DNA of 25,105 nt from MGNI01 sp964353875 (GTDB lineage: Bacteria; Chloroflexota; Anaerolineae; Anaerolineales; E44-bin32): assembly GCA_964353875.1 (NCBI GenBank), contig CAYGXU010000043.1, forward strand, positions 1-25,105. Reading direction: 5' to 3'. The position numbers and the translations under genes were made by a program. The stretch's first letter is position 1, and every line of letters begins with the position of its first letter. The notes under the pieces were generated by a model. That model searched no databases. It saw nothing but the letters and a program-made list of their open reading frames with translations, and was not told the origin of the DNA. Shown one piece after another: positions 23,105 to 25,105 of this stretch.

Positions 23105-23953
23105 TTGAATAAAAGGAAGATCGAGGAGTTTATCTGCAAGATCCTGATGATTGGATCGGCATTGACAATACTGGGTAGCCTTTTCTTTATCCTGGCCACC
23201 ATTCTATGGCGCGGGTTAGCGGCGATGAATCTCGCCATGCTGACTCAAATCCCCACCGGAGGGTATTATTTGGGCAAGGAAGGTGGCATCCTGAATGCCA
23301 TCCTTGGCTCCCTATGCCTGGCAGGTGGAGGGACTCTGCTCGCTTTTGTCATCGGCCTGCCGATTGCACTTTATCTCAATCTCTACGCTTCACGTACTCG
23401 GCACGCGACGGTAATCCGCCTGTCTCTGGATGTTCTCTGGGGGATTCCAAGCATCATCTACGGTGTCTGTGGTTTTATTTTTATGCTCTGGTTGGGAGTC
23501 CGAGCATCGTTGTTGGGAGGCATGATTGCGCTTGCTCTCCTGGAAATGCCCATTATGGTCAGGGGAATGGATGAGACGATTGCCATGGTTCCACTGGCGC
23601 TGAAAGAATCCTCGTTCGCTCTGGGGGCGACCCAATTAGAAACTGGTTTACGGATCGTTGTTCGACAGGCAATGCCCGGATTGATCACCGCGGTGCTTTT
23701 AGCGTTTGGTCGAGGGATAGGGGACGCAGCTTCGGTGCTATTCACGGCTGGCTATACCGATCGATTGCCAAGCTCTTTGTTAAGCCCGGTCGCCTCTTTA
23801 CCGCTGGCGGTATTCTTTCAATTAGGAACTCCATTTCCGAAGGTTCAGGAACGCGCTTATGCTGCAGCTTTAATCCTCATGGTCATTGTCCTTACAATAA
23901 GTGGCCTTGCCCGTTACCTGACAAAACGCTCAACGAGGCATCTGATTCGATAA
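23105..23953 (+). CDS. pstA: Phosphate-type ABC transporter permease PstA
   Basis: This 282-residue membrane permease has about six helices. PstA marks are YLGKEGGILNAILGSL near the N-terminus, the LDVLWGIPSIIYGVCGF segment, and the EAA loop KESSFALGATQLETGLRIVVRQAMPGLITAVLLAFGRGIGDAASVLFTAG. The last region normally reads GRAIGETAPLL in PstA; here it is GRGIGDAASVL. The TTG at 23105 has AGGAG about 9 bases upstream and follows pstC by 12 bases. Confidence 0.92.
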   Translation: MNKRKIEEFICKILMIGSALTILGSLFFILATILWRGLAAMNLAMLTQIPTGGYYLGKEGGILNAILGSLCLAGGGTLLAFVIGLPIALYLNLYASRTRHATVIRLSLDVLWGIPSIIYGVCGFIFMLWLGVRASLLGGMIALALLEMPIMVRGMDETIAMVPLALKESSFALGATQLETGLRIVVRQAMPGLITAVLLAFGRGIGDAASVLFTAGYTDRLPSSLLSPVASLPLAVFFQLGTPFPKVQERAYAAALILMVIVLTISGLARYLTKRSTRHLIR

Positions 23954-23964
23954 GAGGTAATCGT

Positions 23965-24723
23965 ATGCAGGAAATGCGAATGCAAGTAAAGCAATTGAAT
24001 GTATGGTACGGTTCGCATCAAGCGCTGAAAAATATTATTGCGGATATTCCAAGCTCCGGAATCACAGCGATCATTGGACCTTCTGGTTGCGGCAAGTCAA
24101 CATTGTTAAAAAGTCTCAATCGTTTATTGGAAGAGACCGAACAAGTAAAAATCAAGGGAGAAGTCATGCTTGACGGCGTCGATATTTATCGACCCGGTAT
24201 TGATGTCACAGGAATACGGACGCGGATAGGATACCTTGCGCCAAAACCATTCCCACTGCCTATGTCGATTTACGACAACGTCGCCTATGGTCCTAGAATC
24301 CATTATCGGTTAGGAAAGCGGAAGCTTGATGAATTGGTGGAGCATCATCTCATCCAGGCGGGTCTGTGGGATGAAGTACAAGAACGCTTGAAAGCTCCAG
24401 CGACTCGCCTATCCACTGGGCAGCAGCAGCGCCTTTGTTTAGCACGTGCCTTGGCGATAGAACCGGAAATCATCCTCTGTGACGAACCTACCTCAGCTCT
24501 CGATCCCATTTCAGCTCAGCGAATTGAGAAACAACTCATCAAATTAAAAGGTCAAATGACGATGGTAATCGTGACCCATTTGCTGAGGCAGGCCCGACGT
24601 CTGGCAGATCATGTCCTTTTTTTGTGGATGGGGGAACTGGCGGAAAGCGGGGCTGCCAATCGTTTCTTCAATCGCCCTGAGGATGAACGTACAAAGGCGT
24701 ATCTTGCGGGTGATATTGGATAG
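23965..24723 (+). CDS. pstB: PstB-like ABC transporter ATPase with an altered Q-loop
   Basis: This 252-residue ATPase energises the importer. Walker A is GPSGCGKST, the signature is LSTGQQQR (instead of LSGGQ), Walker B is IILCDEPTSALDP, and the H-loop is VIVTHLL. In the Q-loop, where PstB normally has VFQKPNPFPMSIYDN, this protein has LAPKPFPLPMSIYDN, so the glutamine that coordinates Mg and water is a proline, while the rest of the PstB-specific MSIYDNVAYG follows. The ATG at 23965 has GAGGTAA upstream and follows pstA by 11 bases. A functional enzyme is still likely as all other motifs are intact. Confidence 0.92.
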   Translation: MQEMRMQVKQLNVWYGSHQALKNIIADIPSSGITAIIGPSGCGKSTLLKSLNRLLEETEQVKIKGEVMLDGVDIYRPGIDVTGIRTRIGYLAPKPFPLPMSIYDNVAYGPRIHYRLGKRKLDELVEHHLIQAGLWDEVQERLKAPATRLSTGQQQRLCLARALAIEPEIILCDEPTSALDPISAQRIEKQLIKLKGQMTMVIVTHLLRQARRLADHVLFLWMGELAESGAANRFFNRPEDERTKAYLAGDIG

Positions 24724-24747
24724 AATTATTCGAAATTAACCTGAATC

Positions 24748-25104
24748 ATGGATGGGGAGGAGGAAATCACGGTTTTGCATGTCATGTCACAGATCAGCGC
24801 CGGACCCGGGGTAGAAGGAAAACATCTCCAGGCGGACGCGGAGGTATTGATCCGTGAACGTTCTCCTGAGGATTGGGTATTTGAACATGATATTGAAATC
24901 CTGGATCAACCCATGATCCCGCCTCATCCGAATGTAGGGCATGGTTTTGTTGTGGATGAGATTTTGCAGGAAGCCCGCGAAGGGGATTATGATTTGGTAA
25001 TTATCGGTGCACATATAAAAGAAGGATGGAGAGGGGTGCTGCTCGATGATATTGCGCATAAGATACTGAAGTGGATTGACCGGTCCATTCCGGGTGTGCA
25101 TTGA
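24748..25104 (+). CDS. N-terminally truncated universal-stress-protein-like protein
   Basis: The 118-residue product resembles the latter part of UspA-fold proteins: ITVLHVMS (strand 2), HGFVVDEILQEAREGDYDLVIIGAH (helix 3 and strand 4) and IAHKILKWIDRSIPGVH (last helix and strand). The first ~35-40 residues of a normal Usp, including the ATP-binding first strand with its Asp, are absent, and only 24 bases separate it from pstB. The G-2x-G-9x-G(S/T) nucleotide motif is also degenerate (GAHIKEGWRG). No ribosome site precedes the ATG at 24748; GGGGAGGAGG lies inside the frame and might serve a TTG start at codon 10. It may be a remnant or a reduced Usp; the stop is just inside the window. Confidence 0.6.
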   Translation: MDGEEEITVLHVMSQISAGPGVEGKHLQADAEVLIRERSPEDWVFEHDIEILDQPMIPPHPNVGHGFVVDEILQEAREGDYDLVIIGAHIKEGWRGVLLDDIAHKILKWIDRSIPGVH

Positions 25105-25105
25105 G

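Noticed and set aside
1..25105. CRISPR array, tRNA, rRNA, insertion sequence or prophage
   Set aside because: No regular direct-repeat array with spacers, no cloverleaf or rRNA sequence, and no transposase or phage protein seen on either strand.

Overview
The window reads like an anaerobic bacterium of the Chloroflexota (Anaerolineae-like) type. This is an inference from gene content, moderate GC, frequent TTG/GTG starts, a c-di-AMP riboswitch and imperfect GGTCGTCCC-type intergenic palindromes; no taxonomic marker is present. Every long open frame can be assigned to a family, and the density is high with many 4-17 bp overlaps between neighbours.

Layout: (1) 231-3097, plus strand: a PLP aminotransferase translationally coupled (ATGA) to ATP-dependent PEP carboxykinase, a route from aspartate through oxaloacetate to PEP. 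(2) 3098-3339: three degenerate palindromic repeats and a very strong long hairpin that separates two convergent transcription units. (3) 17.1-3.3 kb, minus strand: one apparently continuous ~14 kb unit. From its 5' end it encodes a Complex I-like membrane-bound group 4 [NiFe]-hydrogenase (NuoJ, K, L, N, A, B, C, D, H, I homologues; the catalytic subunit keeps both CxxC nickel motifs and has a HycE-length 32-residue C-terminal tail). Next come a HycI-type maturation protease broken by a single frameshift, a complete four-subunit soluble group 3b NAD(P)-linked [NiFe]-hydrogenase in hydB-hydG-hydD-hydA order, its own maturation protease, and a receiver-only response regulator. Together these enzymes could equilibrate ferredoxin, NAD(P)H, H2 and an ion gradient. 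(4) 20262-17483, minus strand: a membrane PAS histidine kinase overlapping an OmpR/PhoB-family regulator. Between that regulator and the hydrogenase unit lie tandem TGTTAC repeats at 11-12 bp spacing (a PhoB/PhoP-style box), a candidate -10 and a 14-bp perfect palindrome over the predicted start. (5) 20868-25104, plus strand: a promoter, a clear c-di-AMP (ydaO/yuaA-type) riboswitch with an intrinsic terminator, then a pstS-C-A-B-like ABC importer and a truncated universal-stress-protein-like ORF.

The most interesting region is the last one. A c-di-AMP riboswitch, best known from potassium, osmolyte and cell-wall genes, appears to control a Pst-type importer. The binding protein of this importer lacks the usual GSGT phosphate loop and carries a canonical EF-hand-like Ca loop, and its ATPase has lost the Q-loop glutamine. 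The second point of interest is the double-hydrogenase operon with its broken protease and its candidate two-component control site.
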